Below are positions 24,835 to 34,110 of a DNA stretch of 64,000 nt, one piece after another. Each line of letters begins with the position of its first letter. The first letter of the stretch is position 1. The notes under the pieces were generated by a model that was not told where the DNA came from, did no database searches, and saw nothing but the letters and a program-made list of their open reading frames with translations. Both the position numbers and the translations under genes were made by a program. This DNA comes from Flavonifractor sp. An92 (lineage in GTDB: Bacteria > Bacillota > Clostridia > Oscillospirales > Oscillospiraceae), in contig NZ_NFGZ01000003.1 in assembly GCF_002159175.1 (NCBI RefSeq), positions 124,001-188,000 on the forward strand, in the 5' to 3' direction.

Positions 24835-27300
24835 CTAGTCCAGGGGATCGATGTCAGCCGACACCGAGACACCCCGGTTATATGGGTCGCTCATGGCGCA
24901 GCGGAGGAGGTCCCCCACCAGCGTCCGGAGCGTTTTATTGTTTTTTCCGCTCATAGTCAGGCGGTAGCGATAGCGGTTGTTGACCTTGGCCACCGCCGCC
25001 GGGGCCGGACCCAGCAGCAGCACCGGGGGGCTCCCCGGCCTGGAAAGCCAGCTCTCCAGGGTGCGGCGCAGGCGCATACAGGTGCGCAACACTGCCCCTT
25101 CCTCCGCGCCGGAGGCGGTGAGGACGAAGAGGTCCCGGAAGGGCGGACAGCCCCGCAGTTCCCGCAGGGCGATCTCCTGCCGGTAGAAGGAATCGTAGTC
25201 CTGCCGCTTGGCGGCCAAGATCACATCGTTCTCCGGCGTATAGGTCTGGATGATGGCCCGTCCGGTCTTGCTCCCCCGCCCCGCCCGGCCCACGACCTGG
25301 GTGAGCAGAGAGAAGGTGCGCTCAGCGGCCCGGTAGTCGTCCACATAGAGGGACGCGTCCGCTGAGATGACCCCCACCAGCGTGACATTCTCAAAGTCCA
25401 ACCCCTTGGCCACCATCTGGGTCCCCACCAGAATGGGGATCTTCTCCTTCTGGAAGCGGTCGAAGAGGGCCTCGTGGGTGTGAGTGGCCGACACGGCGTC
25501 GGCATCCATCCGCAGTACCCCTACACCTGGGAATCGCTCCTCCAGGGCGTGCTCCAGCCGCTGGGTGCCCGCCCCCACGGTGTGCAGCGTGCCGCCGCAG
25601 CTGGGGCAGGTCCGGGGCGCGGGCTCGGAGTGGCCGCAGTAGTGGCACATGAGCCGCCCGTTGGCCGAGTGGTAGGTGAGATACACCGAGCACCGGGGGC
25701 ACTGGGGCACCTCGCCGCACTCCCCACAGGAGAGCATCCGGCTCTCCCCTCTCCGGTTGAGAAAGAGGATGGTCTGCTCGCCCCTGTCCAGATTCTCCTG
25801 GATGGCGGCGCACAGCGGGGCGCTCAGAAGCTCCCCATTGCCCTCCTTCAGCTCCTGCCGCAAATCGGCGATCACCACCTCCGGAAGAGCCTGCTGATTG
25901 TAGCGTCGGGGCAGGGTGAAGAGGTGATACACCCCCGTCTGAGCCAGGTACATGCTCTCCACCGATGGCGTGGCGGAACCCAGCAGCAGCAGTGCTCCGT
26001 GCTGCTTACAGCGGAACTTGGCCACCTCCCGGGCGTGGTAGCGGGGGACGTTCTCCGACTTGTAGCTCCCCTCCTGCTCCTCGTCCAGGACGATGAGCCC
26101 CAGGTTCTGCACCGGCGCGAACACCGCCGAGCGGGTGCCGATGACCACCCTTGCCTTGCCGGAGCGCACCCGCTTCCACTCGTCGTACCGCTCTCCGGCC
26201 CGGAGAGAGGAGTGGAGCAGGGCGATCTCATCGCCGAAGTGGGCGGTGAAGATGCGCAGGAGCTGGGGCGTCAGGGCAATCTCGGGGACCAGCACGATGG
26301 CCCCCTCGCCCCGGTCCAGGGCGGCCTGGATGAGGCGCAGGTAGATCTGGGTCTTGCCGCTCCCCGTCACGCCGTAGAGCAGCGCGGCGGCGGGGGCCTC
26401 ACGGACCGCCAGGGCGTTCAGCCCCTGAAAGGCCTCCTCCTGGTCGGCGTTGAGGACCGGCGGGTCGGCGTGCTCCACCGGCGGGCAGAACACCCGGCGG
26501 TAGCACTCCCGCTGCTCCAGGGTGATGAGCCCGCTCTTTACCAGGGAGCGCAGGGTGGGCATGGAGGCCCCGGTGAAGTAGCACACCTCTTTGGCGGCGG
26601 CCTCCCCCACAGCGCTCAGCAGCTCCACCACCGCATAGCGCATGGGGGCTGACTTGCGCCGTTTGGCCACCTGTTCCAGGGCCTCCTCCGGAGGGACAGC
26701 CAGGGCGGCCACCGCCTCGGTTTTGTCCCCCACGCCCCGCATGGCGCTGGTCTCCACCTTTAGGATGCCCTTGTCTACCAGGGATTTCAACGCCGGGTTG
26801 GGGTCCCGGGTGCCGAAGGCGGCGCGGATGTTGCCCCGCTCGGCTCCGTTTCCGGCGCAGACCATTTCCACAATGGTCCGCTCGTGCTCGGAGCGTCCGG
26901 CGGCCTCGTAAGCCGCGGCGCGGTCCACGCCGGGCGCGAACACATAGCGGTCCTGGAGGGAGAAATAGAGCCCCGCCGGGAGCATGGCCCGGCAGGCGTC
27001 GTAGACTGTGCAGAAATACCGCTCCCGCATCCACAGGGCCAGGCGCAGGCCCTCCGGAGAGAGGACCGGCTTCTCGTCCAGCTGGGTGAGGATGGACTTG
27101 CACTTCGGCGGCGGCTCCATGGTCTCCACCGAGAGCACCAGCCCCTCCACCCGCCGGTTGCCCGCCCCAAAGGGCACCACCACCCGCACACCGGGGACCA
27201 GGCGGTCCCAGAGCTCCTCCGGCACCTGGTAGGTATAGGGCTTGTCGATGGCGTAGGTGGCGGCGGCCAGGGCGATGCGGGCCGCCCGGATGGGTTCCAT
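24835..27300 (-). CDS. priA: Primosomal protein N' (PriA helicase)
   Basis: PriA restarts stalled replication forks by loading the replicative helicase. The 821-residue product has the N-terminal 3'-binding domain and a superfamily 2 helicase core (Walker A GVTGSGKTQ near residue 310, DEEQ box VLDEEQEGSYKSE). Paired zinc-binding cysteines (CGECGEVPQCPRC and CHYCGHSEPAPRTCPSCGG) and the QVVGRAGRG motif follow. The DEEQ replaces the more common DEEH. The ATG at 27300 has GGAGGG 5 bp upstream; an in-frame start 30 bp earlier does not. Confidence 0.96.
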   Translation of the reverse strand: MEPIRAARIALAAATYAIDKPYTYQVPEELWDRLVPGVRVVVPFGAGNRRVEGLVLSVETMEPPPKCKSILTQLDEKPVLSPEGLRLALWMRERYFCTVYDACRAMLPAGLYFSLQDRYVFAPGVDRAAAYEAAGRSEHERTIVEMVCAGNGAERGNIRAAFGTRDPNPALKSLVDKGILKVETSAMRGVGDKTEAVAALAVPPEEALEQVAKRRKSAPMRYAVVELLSAVGEAAAKEVCYFTGASMPTLRSLVKSGLITLEQRECYRRVFCPPVEHADPPVLNADQEEAFQGLNALAVREAPAAALLYGVTGSGKTQIYLRLIQAALDRGEGAIVLVPEIALTPQLLRIFTAHFGDEIALLHSSLRAGERYDEWKRVRSGKARVVIGTRSAVFAPVQNLGLIVLDEEQEGSYKSENVPRYHAREVAKFRCKQHGALLLLGSATPSVESMYLAQTGVYHLFTLPRRYNQQALPEVVIADLRQELKEGNGELLSAPLCAAIQENLDRGEQTILFLNRRGESRMLSCGECGEVPQCPRCSVYLTYHSANGRLMCHYCGHSEPAPRTCPSCGGTLHTVGAGTQRLEHALEERFPGVGVLRMDADAVSATHTHEALFDRFQKEKIPILVGTQMVAKGLDFENVTLVGVISADASLYVDDYRAAERTFSLLTQVVGRAGRGSKTGRAIIQTYTPENDVILAAKRQDYDSFYRQEIALRELRGCPPFRDLFVLTASGAEEGAVLRTCMRLRRTLESWLSRPGSPPVLLLGPAPAAVAKVNNRYRYRLTMSGKNNKTLRTLVGDLLRCAMSDPYNRGVSVSADIDPLD

Positions 27301-27321
27301 GTCATCCCTCCTAAATCCCGG

Positions 27322-27363
27322 AAAAGGCAAGCGTCCGGTCTTGACGGCCAGGCGCTTGCCTTT
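27322..27363 (-). terminator. Possible intrinsic terminator/attenuator between rpoZ and priA
   Basis: AAAGGCAAGCG / CGCTTGCCTTT (27323-27333 and 27353-27363) pairs around a 19-nt loop and is followed by only four T residues on the minus strand. It may give partial termination inside the operon. Confidence 0.45.
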
Positions 27364-27372
27364 GTGGTATGA

Positions 27373-27570
27373 TTACTCCTCTTCCTGGGGGGTCAGCTTG
27401 CCCTCAGCCACCTCGCGGATGGCCAGGGTCACCGGCTTGTCCTCCAGGGACGTGCCGCTCTCCTCGGCCTCGTTGGCGATCTGGCGCGCCCGCTGGGCCA
27501 CCACGTTGACCAGCATATACCGGCTGGGAATCTCCTCCAGCAGCTTATTCATGGGGGGATAGAGCATCAT
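27373..27570 (-). CDS. rpoZ: RNA polymerase omega subunit
   Basis: The 65-residue product has the omega core: YPPMNKLLEEIPSRYMLVNVVAQRARQI and the TLAIREVAEGKL block. It lies directly after gmk, the conserved position. The first of two adjacent ATG codons was chosen; AGGAGA is about 10 bp upstream. Confidence 0.93.
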   Translation of the reverse strand: MMLYPPMNKLLEEIPSRYMLVNVVAQRARQIANEAEESGTSLEDKPVTLAIREVAEGKLTPQEEE

Positions 27571-27576
27571 ATGTCA

Positions 27577-28221
27577 TCATTCTCCTTTTTCTTCCGCTGC
27601 GCCTTGCCCGGCCACATCGCTGATGAGGTGGATGCGGTTGCGGGTGCGGCAGCTCTCCGCGGTCAGGATGGCCATGATCTCGGCGGCCGCTTCGGACACC
27701 TTGTCATTGACCACCATGTAGTCATACTGTTGGATGTGGCGGTACTCCTCCCGGGCCTTCTGGAGACGGCCCTGGATGACCTCCTCCTGGTCGGTGGCCC
27801 GGCGGTGGAGGCGGCGGGACAGCTCCTCAAAGGAGGGCGGGACAATGAAGATCAGCACCGCCTCCGGGCACTTGGCCCGGACCTTGGCCGCGCCCTGGAC
27901 CTCGATGTCCAGCAGCACGTCGATCCCGGCGTCCAGTTTCTCCTGGATGACCTTGAGGGAGGTCCCGTAGTAGTTTCCCACATACTCGGCATGCTCCAGC
28001 AGCTCGTCCCGCTCGATCATGCCCTCGAACTCCTCGCGGGAAACAAAGTTGTAATTGACGCCGTCCGCCTCGCCCACCCGGGGTTTACGGGTGGTGAAGG
28101 ACACGGAAAAGTGGATGTCCTTCCACTCGCTGAGCAGCTCCGCGATCACCGTGCTCTTGCCGACGCCGGAGGGACCTGACAGCACAATGAGGGTCCCGCG
28201 TTTCTTTTTCTTCGATCTCAT
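27577..28221 (-). CDS. gmk: Guanylate kinase
   Basis: Gmk phosphorylates GMP to GDP. The 214-residue product has the P-loop GPSGVGKST (16-24), the GMP-binding block [13 protein letters not shown] and the lid/RRLHRRATD region. It overlaps remA by 4 bp (ATGA), the usual remA-gmk-rpoZ arrangement. A slightly extended C-terminus (about 15 residues) is present. Confidence 0.96.
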   Translation of the reverse strand: MRSKKKKRGTLIVLSGPSGVGKSTVIAELLSEWKDIHFSVSFTTRKPRVGEADGVNYNFVSREEFEGMIERDELLEHAEYVGNYYGTSLKVIQEKLDAGIDVLLDIEVQGAAKVRAKCPEAVLIFIVPPSFEELSRRLHRRATDQEEVIQGRLQKAREEYRHIQQYDYMVVNDKVSEAAAEIMAILTAESCRTRNRIHLISDVAGQGAAEEKGE

Positions 28222-28487
28222 GCCTCGTCCTCCTCCGGCTCCGCAGGGGTCTCACGTCCCGCCAGCCGCCCCGCTACCGTTTCGGGCTGGAGCGCCGAGA
28301 GGACGATGTGGTCGCTGTCCATGATGAGCACCGCCCGGGTACGCCGTCCATAGGTGGCGTCGATGAGACAGCCCCGGTCCCGGGCCTCCTGGACCATACG
28401 CTTGATGGGGGCCGACTCGGGGCTCACGATGGCGATGAGCCGCCCGGCAGAGACCATGTTGCCAAAGCCGATGTTGATCAGTTTCAT
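28218..28487 (-). CDS. remA: RemA-family DNA-binding regulator (DUF370)
   Basis: The 89-residue protein begins [20 protein letters not shown], the RemA hallmark, and contains [23 protein letters not shown]. In Bacillus RemA activates biofilm matrix operons as a ring-shaped DNA-binding oligomer; the targets here are unknown. The acidic C-terminal tail is a local extension. Coupled to gmk. Confidence 0.92.
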   Translation of the reverse strand: MKLINIGFGNMVSAGRLIAIVSPESAPIKRMVQEARDRGCLIDATYGRRTRAVLIMDSDHIVLSALQPETVAGRLAGRETPAEPEEDEA

Positions 28488-28502
28488 GCCTGGGGCCTCC
28501 CG

Positions 28503-29381
28503 TTATTCGATGTTCTGGATCTGCTCACGGATCTTCTCGATCTCGCCCTTCAGATCCACCACATAGCGGGCGGTCTCAATGTCGCTGCACTTGGAGCCAA
28601 TGGTGTTGGCCTCCCGGTTGAACTCCTGGATGAGGAAGTCCAGCTTCCGGCCCACCGCGCCTCCCTCGCTGAGCATATGCTCCAGCTGGGACAGGTGGCT
28701 GCGCAGGCGCACCGTCTCCTCGTCCACCGCCACCTTGTCGGCAAAGAGGGCGGCCTCGGTGAGGATGCGCCCCTCGTCCAGCTGGGTGTTCTGGAGGACC
28801 TCCTGCATCTTGGCCTCCAGCCGGGCGCGGTAGTCGGCCACGATGCCGGGGGCGCGCTCCTCCACCTTGCCGGTGAGCTCCGCGATGGTAGCGGCGCGGT
28901 TGCGCACATCCTGGGCCAGCTTCTCGCCCTCCCGGACGCGCATGGCGTTGAAGTCATTCAGCGCCAGGTCCAGCACCGTGCAGATGTCCGCGGCCACCGT
29001 CTCCAGGTCCTCTGTGGCCTTTTCCACAAGGAACACATCGGGGAACCGGGAGAGGAGCGACACCGAAATGTCATCCCGCAGCTCGTAGCTGTCCCGCAGC
29101 TCCCGCAGAGCGTTGAGATAGCCCTCCGCCACCGGGCGGTTGACCGAGATGCGGGCGTCGCCCTCCTCCGACGGGCCGATGGTGACAAACACATCCACCT
29201 TGCCCCGGGAGATGCTGGCCTGGACCCGGCGTTTGATGGCGTCCTCGGCAAAGACGTAAATGCGGGGCAGCTTGACGGTGCAGTCCAGGTAACGGTTGTT
29301 CACCGAGCGCAGCTCCACTGTGATGGGACGGCCATGGAGGACCGCCTCTCCCCTGCCATAGCCGGTCATGCTTTTGATCAA
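28503..29381 (-). CDS. yicC: YicC/YloC-family endoribonuclease
   Basis: This 292-residue protein heads the conserved yicC-remA-gmk-rpoZ block. Known family members are endoribonucleases involved in RNA turnover. The N-terminus is the family hallmark IKSMTGYGRGE. The TTG at 29381 was chosen because it gives that exact N-terminus and has AGGGAG 6 bp upstream. The open frame continues 39 bp further up to another start without a good site. The C-terminus (DIETARYVVDLKGEIEKIREQIQNIE) is complete. Confidence 0.92.
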   Translation of the reverse strand: MIKSMTGYGRGEAVLHGRPITVELRSVNNRYLDCTVKLPRIYVFAEDAIKRRVQASISRGKVDVFVTIGPSEEGDARISVNRPVAEGYLNALRELRDSYELRDDISVSLLSRFPDVFLVEKATEDLETVAADICTVLDLALNDFNAMRVREGEKLAQDVRNRAATIAELTGKVEERAPGIVADYRARLEAKMQEVLQNTQLDEGRILTEAALFADKVAVDEETVRLRSHLSQLEHMLSEGGAVGRKLDFLIQEFNREANTIGSKCSDIETARYVVDLKGEIEKIREQIQNIE

Positions 29382-29432
29382 AGGGGACTCCCTCTTTTCT
29401 TCCTCTGGATTGGGGCGCACCCGCCCCGAGAG

Positions 29433-29493
29433 CGGACGGCCTGAGCCGTCCTGGGTATTAACTTATTATATCAGATTCCGCGCCGCTTGAAAA
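29433..29493 (-). promoter_or_regulatory. Promoter and hairpin leader of the yicC operon
   Basis: An extended -10, TGATATAAT (TATAAT at 29470-29465), has a -35-like TTTTCA (29493-29488) 17 bp upstream. The roughly 77-nt leader can fold a GGACGGC/GCCGTCC hairpin (29434-29451) and, further down, a GGGGCG/CGCCCC hairpin. This should drive the whole 17-kb operon. Confidence 0.65.
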
Positions 29494-29494
29494 G

Positions 29495-30022
29495 TCATTT
29501 CAGCAGCACGGGGTCCACCCGATGGAGATACAGGGCGATGAGCTTGGAAAAGCCGTAGTCGTAGACGAGGAAGGCGAGGTTGCCCACCAGGTACACCAGG
29601 CCGGTGCCCACCAGAGGCTCCGGCAGGAAGGGCAGGAAAAACTCCGCCAACAGGAAGTAAAAGAGGGTGAGGATGGCGTTGAAGAAGAGCAGCTTGGCCA
29701 GCAGCTCCAGTCCCCGGGGCAGGCGCTCGCACAGGGACTTCACCACCGGATAGAGCCCGAAAAAGAGCAGGTACAGCAGCGCGCAGCCCTTGTCCGGCAC
29801 CACCAGCAGCCCCAGAATGGCCGCGGCGGCGTAGCACATCAGGCCGCCCCGCAGGCCCACGGAGATCACGGCCGCGGCGGGCACCAGCCCGGCCAAAGCT
29901 ACCATGCCCAGCCGGCCGCCGGGCACCACCGAGGCCACGTACAAAAGCGCCAGAGACAGCGCACTGAGCAGCGCGGGAAGGGTCATGCGCCGGGTCCCTC
30001 CCCGGGATGCAGGCCGGGCCAC
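29495..30022 (-). CDS. Hypothetical polytopic membrane protein
   Basis: I do not recognise the family. The 175-residue product has about five hydrophobic helices with a compact loop pattern (LRGGLMCYAAAAILGLLVVP, FYFLLAEFFLPFLP). The GTG at 30022 follows one base after the J-domain gene stop and uses GGAGG inside that gene's last codons, so coupling is likely. An ATG at 29986 is the alternative. It resembles small substrate-binding-subunit-like membrane proteins only in hydrophobicity. Confidence 0.7.
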   Translation of the reverse strand: MARPASRGGTRRMTLPALLSALSLALLYVASVVPGGRLGMVALAGLVPAAAVISVGLRGGLMCYAAAAILGLLVVPDKGCALLYLLFFGLYPVVKSLCERLPRGLELLAKLLFFNAILTLFYFLLAEFFLPFLPEPLVGTGLVYLVGNLAFLVYDYGFSKLIALYLHRVDPVLLK

Positions 30023-30023
30023 G

Positions 30024-30635
30024 TCAATATCCTCCGCAGCCGCCGCACAGGCAGTTGAGGCACATCATGGTGGTACAGCAGTCGCAGGCGTCCGACCCGC
30101 CGCCGTAGCCGTAGGGACGGTAGGCCTGCCCACCCTGCTGCATCATAGCCAGTGCCTGGCGGTACTCGCCGTTGGTGGGGTCCAGCCGGCAGGCCATCTG
30201 GTAGTGCTGCATAGCCTCGTCCAGCCAGCCCTTGCGGTAGGCGATGCTGCCCATGAGGAAATGCCACTCGCCGTTCTGGGCGGGGGCGGTACGCAGAAGC
30301 TGTTCGGCCCGGTTCAGATCCCCCAGGTTGATGGCCTGGCGGGCCTGCTGGTAGATAGTACCGCTGCTGCTTCCCTGCTGCTGATAGCCGCCGCTGCGCT
30401 GGTAGCTTCCGGCGCTGCCGTAGGTACTCTGAGAACCGCTGCCCCGGCCTGCCCGCTCCTTGGTGATGGCCTCATAGGCGGCGTTGATCTCCTTCATCTT
30501 CTCCTCGGCCAGATCGGCCAGAGGGTTATTCTGATAGTTGTCCGGATGGTACTTCCGGGCCAGCTCCCGGTAGGCCCGTTTGACCTCGTCATCGCTGGCG
30601 CTGGGGTCTACGCCCAATACACGGTAAGGGTCCAT
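30024..30635 (-). CDS. J-domain protein with TPR-like region and cysteine-rich tail
   Basis: The 203-residue protein has an N-terminal J domain (residues 2-62; HPD motif in ARKYHPDNY) that would stimulate a DnaK-type chaperone. A Gly/Ser/Gln linker and a short TPR-like helical region ([20 protein letters not shown]) follow. The C-terminus is rich in cysteine ([19 protein letters not shown], nine Cys in about 20 residues). The tail suggests metal or membrane binding, or lipidation-like clustering (inference). It sits in a cluster with an RseC-like protein that also bears a Cys cluster. Confidence 0.88.
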   Translation of the reverse strand: MDPYRVLGVDPSASDDEVKRAYRELARKYHPDNYQNNPLADLAEEKMKEINAAYEAITKERAGRGSGSQSTYGSAGSYQRSGGYQQQGSSSGTIYQQARQAINLGDLNRAEQLLRTAPAQNGEWHFLMGSIAYRKGWLDEAMQHYQMACRLDPTNGEYRQALAMMQQGGQAYRPYGYGGGSDACDCCTTMMCLNCLCGGCGGY

Positions 30636-30650
30636 GTGTCCATTCTCCTT

Positions 30651-31520
30651 CTATCGCGGCCTGCCGCGTTTTTTCGCGCTCCAGCAGCCCTGGAACACCA
30701 GGTCCTCCGCCCATGGGAGACCCAAATATAAGATATTCTCTACGATGCCCTGGCGGCATCCCAACTCCAGCAGTGCGCAGGCGGAGCAGGCCAGATTGCG
30801 GGAGTGGCGCAGAGTGAGCCGGACCTCCTCCCGGTGCTCCCGGGCCTGTCCGGGAAAACGCCGCAGAATCGGATTGTAGCTTCCCGACTGCTCGTCCTCG
30901 TTCAGGTCGTCCCAGGCGTCCACCAGGTAAATCCACCGGCCCACGTGGTACAAGAGCTCACCCATGGCCCGGTCCCGCATGGGGTCGCCGGTGGGAGGCG
31001 CCGCAGCGCGCAGGATGCGGGCAAAGGCATCGGCGGGCCGGTCCAGCGAGGGACAGCCCTCCCGCTCCAGGGTGGAGAGCTCCGCAAGGCAGGTCCGGGT
31101 GGTCTCATCGAATGCGGGCTGCGCCTTCGCCGCCCGCCGGTAGGCTCCCCGCAAGAACAGCCCTGCCGCCCGGCAGGCCATCGCCTTCCAGAAGGAGCCG
31201 TCGGCCACGCCGTCCCGCAGCTTCCACCAGGTCAGGATGATGCTCTCATCGGCGGCCAGATCCAATGCCGGGTGTGCGGTGAGGCAGGTGCGCTTCCCAC
31301 ACCAGAGCTTGGCGGGACAGCGGCAGGAGGTGAGATTCGGCTTCTCTTCCGCAGGCAGGAGCAGCAGCGCCAGAAAGGTGAAATCGTAGTTGAGGGACAG
31401 CTGGGCCCACAGCCCGTGCCGGCGGCCCAGAGCGGCGCACAGCGCGCAGTAGGCCGCGCGGTAGTGCTCCCACTCCTTGACCTTCAGCTCCCCACGCAGC
31501 GGACGCACATAGCCGAACAC
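30651..31520 (-). CDS. DUF5685-family protein
   Basis: The 289-residue protein begins MFGYVRPLRGELKVKEWEHYRAAYCALCAALG, the start typical of DUF5685 proteins of clostridia and actinobacteria. It has conserved cysteines in YCALC and SCRCPAKLWCGKRTC, a helical core and WIYLVDAWDDL-EDE, reminiscent of an all-alpha metal-binding or prenyl-synthase-like fold. Function is unknown. The GTG start follows the RseC stop with no gap, and a J-domain gene follows. Confidence 0.8.
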   Translation of the reverse strand: MFGYVRPLRGELKVKEWEHYRAAYCALCAALGRRHGLWAQLSLNYDFTFLALLLLPAEEKPNLTSCRCPAKLWCGKRTCLTAHPALDLAADESIILTWWKLRDGVADGSFWKAMACRAAGLFLRGAYRRAAKAQPAFDETTRTCLAELSTLEREGCPSLDRPADAFARILRAAAPPTGDPMRDRAMGELLYHVGRWIYLVDAWDDLNEDEQSGSYNPILRRFPGQAREHREEVRLTLRHSRNLACSACALLELGCRQGIVENILYLGLPWAEDLVFQGCWSAKKRGRPR

Positions 31521-31946
31521 TCAGCGGCCCTCGACGGCGGTGATGGAAAAGGCGGTCATGTTCCGCTGCTTCACCACCCGGTTGACTGCCACGGCGACGG
31601 CGATGCCCGCTGCAAATCCCACGCCGCCCAGAATAAGGCCCGTGTTCTCCGAGCCGGTCACGGCAGCGCCTGCAAAGCAAAACACAAAGAAGAGGAGCAG
31701 CGGCAGCAGATAGACCACCGCGGCGATCCAGAGCACCTGTCCCGAGCGGCTCTCCACCCGCACGGTGTCTCCGGGCTGGGCGCCCAAAGGATTGGACGCC
31801 ACCGCCGTCACCTCACTCTGTACCAGCATTTCGCTGCACCCGCCGCCGCATTTGGAGCAGTCGTGGCCGCAGGCCGATTTCCGTTTCACCGCGATCTCCG
31901 CCCGGCCGCCGGGCAGGAGCCGATTTACGCGGGCTGTCTGTTCCAT
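31521..31946 (-). CDS. RseC/MucC-family positive regulator-like membrane protein
   Basis: The 141-residue product has the RseC N-terminal soluble domain with a cysteine cluster (ACGHDCSKCGGGC, residues 25-37) and two membrane helices (about 75-115). RseC-like proteins take part in SoxR reduction and may bind iron-sulfur or flavin. An AGGAGG ribosome site precedes the ATG. It precedes DUF5685 and J-domain genes, which are also Cys-rich. Confidence 0.85.
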   Translation of the reverse strand: MEQTARVNRLLPGGRAEIAVKRKSACGHDCSKCGGGCSEMLVQSEVTAVASNPLGAQPGDTVRVESRSGQVLWIAAVVYLLPLLLFFVFCFAGAAVTGSENTGLILGGVGFAAGIAVAVAVNRVVKQRNMTAFSITAVEGR

Positions 31947-31971
31947 GGATCATGCCTCCTGAGTGTTACCG

Positions 31972-33204
31972 TCAATTGCGCTGGACGTTGACGACGATCT
32001 TGTACTCGCCCACCACGCCCACGTTGCTGCTGCCGTCCAGATAGACCTTGGCGTCTACGGTCTGGTTGCCCCGTCCGGCGTTGGACAGGTCGGCCACGAT
32101 GCGCAGCTGGGAGGGGATGACGGCATCCACCGCCTCCTGCTCGCCCCGGATCTGCACCTGGCAGGACAGGGTGACCTTCTCCGGCGTACAGCCCTCCGGG
32201 TAGTTGATGAACTGAATGTTGTCCACTTCCAGCGTACGGGTGGCAAGGCCGGTGATCTTCACCGTGACCTTGGCCTGGGTAATGCCGCTGACATTGTTCA
32301 GCCCCGCCTCCAGCGGGATATCAAAGGTATAGGTGTTCTGACTGAAGACCTGGCTCAGATCGATCTGGCCCAGAACGATCTCGTCCTTGGTGGCCAGGTC
32401 CTCCTCACTGCCCGAGATGGTGATGGTGCTGGGCTCGATGTCCACCTCGGCGTTGTCCGCCGTGGCGCCGCCGCCGGGCAGCAGGTCCACCTTCAGCTCC
32501 ACTTCCTTGAGCTTCACCACCGGCAACGTCACCTGCACGGTGCTCACATCGGTCTCCAGGTTCAGGCTCTTCACGTCCAGCACCTGGCCGTCAAAGCCGA
32601 TGAGCTGGAACGGCATTTCGCCGGTAAAGGTCTCGCTGAGGGGTTCGTCCCGGGAGATGGTGACCAGCGCGTAGTCCACCTGGTTCACCGCATCCTCTTC
32701 GCCGTCCACCAGGATGGTAGAGGGCGAGAAGGCAAATTCACCCTGCTGGAACCCGTCGGCCACGTCTCCGTCAAAGATGCCCTTGACCTCGATGCTGCGC
32801 TGGGTGCGGCGGGCGACGGTATAGGCGATGTTCTGTGCGGTGGAACCGGTGATGCTCACCGCGTTGTTAGACACGCCCACCGGCAGAACGATGCGGTAAC
32901 CGGTGGAGTAGGTGCCGGGATTCTCGATGCCGGAGACGTCCACCGACACGCTCATGGTGCTGGAGCCCAGCTTCAGCAGCGTGCTCCAGGTGGTGCGCAC
33001 CGACAGGTTGATAGTCTGGTTGGCGCCCTCTGTGATCATCAGGCCCCGCTCGGCCAGCTCCTCTTCCCCGGTAAAGACCACCGGGACATTCCGAATAGTG
33101 TAAGTATCCTCATTGCTGTTGATATAGCCCACATAGACCCACAGCACAATGGCTATGAGGATGGACAGTGCGATGTATGCCCCTCGTTTATTCGTGTTCT
33201 CCAT
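31972..33204 (-). CDS. cdaR: CdaR-like YbbR-domain protein, regulator of CdaA
   Basis: The 410-residue protein has an N-terminal membrane anchor (about 10-28) and four YbbR repeats of roughly 80-90 residues exposed outside the cell. CdaR modulates the diadenylate cyclase CdaA. The start overlaps cdaA by 17 bp. The cdaA-cdaR order is conserved across Firmicutes, but glmM, which usually follows, is not next. Confidence 0.93.
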   Translation of the reverse strand: MENTNKRGAYIALSILIAIVLWVYVGYINSNEDTYTIRNVPVVFTGEEELAERGLMITEGANQTINLSVRTTWSTLLKLGSSTMSVSVDVSGIENPGTYSTGYRIVLPVGVSNNAVSITGSTAQNIAYTVARRTQRSIEVKGIFDGDVADGFQQGEFAFSPSTILVDGEEDAVNQVDYALVTISRDEPLSETFTGEMPFQLIGFDGQVLDVKSLNLETDVSTVQVTLPVVKLKEVELKVDLLPGGGATADNAEVDIEPSTITISGSEEDLATKDEIVLGQIDLSQVFSQNTYTFDIPLEAGLNNVSGITQAKVTVKITGLATRTLEVDNIQFINYPEGCTPEKVTLSCQVQIRGEQEAVDAVIPSQLRIVADLSNAGRGNQTVDAKVYLDGSSNVGVVGEYKIVVNVQRN

Positions 33205-34066
33205 CGTCGTTGGCTCCCTTCTTAGACTTCAGGAGGTTGAAGAGATTGAATTTTTGATCGCCGACGCTCTTCTGGGGCAGCAGCTCATTGTGGAGCACCC
33301 GGTTGAGGGTCTCGGGAGCCAGGTGCCGCTTGAGCATGCCGCCCACGGCCACCGAGATGGAGCCGGTCTCCTCCGAGACGATGGCCACCACCGCGTCGGA
33401 GTGCTCGCTGGCGCCGATGCCGGCCCGGTGGCGCATGCCCAGATCGCGGGACAGATTCACATTGCCCGACAGAGGCAGCACACAGCCCGCGCCCACAATG
33501 CGTCCCTTGCGCACGATGACCGCGCCGTCGTGAAGGGGCGCCTTGTTCCAGAAGATGTTCTTGAGCAGCTCACTGTTGACGCTGCAGTCCAGCGCGGTGC
33601 CGGTCTTGATGGCGTCATCAAAGAGGTTCTTGCGCTCAAAGACCATCAGCGCGCCGGTCTTGCTCTTGGACAGAGAGGCATAGGCCTCCACCGTCTGCTG
33701 GATGGCATGTTCGATCTCATCCGGCACTTCCGGATGGCTGAACATGTCTCCCAGGCTGCTGCTGCCCACCTGCTCCAGCATCTTGCGGATCTCGGGCTGG
33801 AAGAGGACCACCAGAGCCAGGACACCATACTCCAGCACACGGCTGAGGAAGAAGTTGATGGTCTTGAAATTGAAGATCTGGGCCACCAGCAGTGCCACCA
33901 GAATGAGCAGAACGCCCTTTGCCACCTGGCCGGAGCTGGTTCGGCGGACCAGTACGATCACTTTATAAATGATGAAGGCCATGATGCCCATATCGATGAT
34001 ATCGGCGATATGGACCAGGCGCAGATAGCTCAGCGCATTTTCAAACAACATCAGCAGTTGTTCCAT
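33188..34066 (-). CDS. cdaA: Diadenylate cyclase CdaA (c-di-AMP synthase)
   Basis: CdaA makes the essential messenger c-di-AMP from two ATP. The 292-residue product has three N-terminal membrane helices (about 15-85) and a DAC domain with the catalytic DGA (LHDGAVIV) and RHR (GMRHRAGIG) motifs. The C-terminal tail is charged. A near-consensus promoter and a leader hairpin lie upstream. Confidence 0.96.
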   Translation of the reverse strand: MEQLLMLFENALSYLRLVHIADIIDMGIMAFIIYKVIVLVRRTSSGQVAKGVLLILVALLVAQIFNFKTINFFLSRVLEYGVLALVVLFQPEIRKMLEQVGSSSLGDMFSHPEVPDEIEHAIQQTVEAYASLSKSKTGALMVFERKNLFDDAIKTGTALDCSVNSELLKNIFWNKAPLHDGAVIVRKGRIVGAGCVLPLSGNVNLSRDLGMRHRAGIGASEHSDAVVAIVSEETGSISVAVGGMLKRHLAPETLNRVLHNELLPQKSVGDQKFNLFNLLKSKKGANDDGEHE

Positions 34067-34110
34067 GGATAACGTCTCTCCCTCCGGGCGCGGGACAGCT
34101 CTTTTCGTGC

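Noticed and set aside
22705-25365. Long plus-strand open frame opposite the glycosyltransferase, fmt, def and priA genes
   Set aside because: Antisense to four well-supported genes with no domain of its own.
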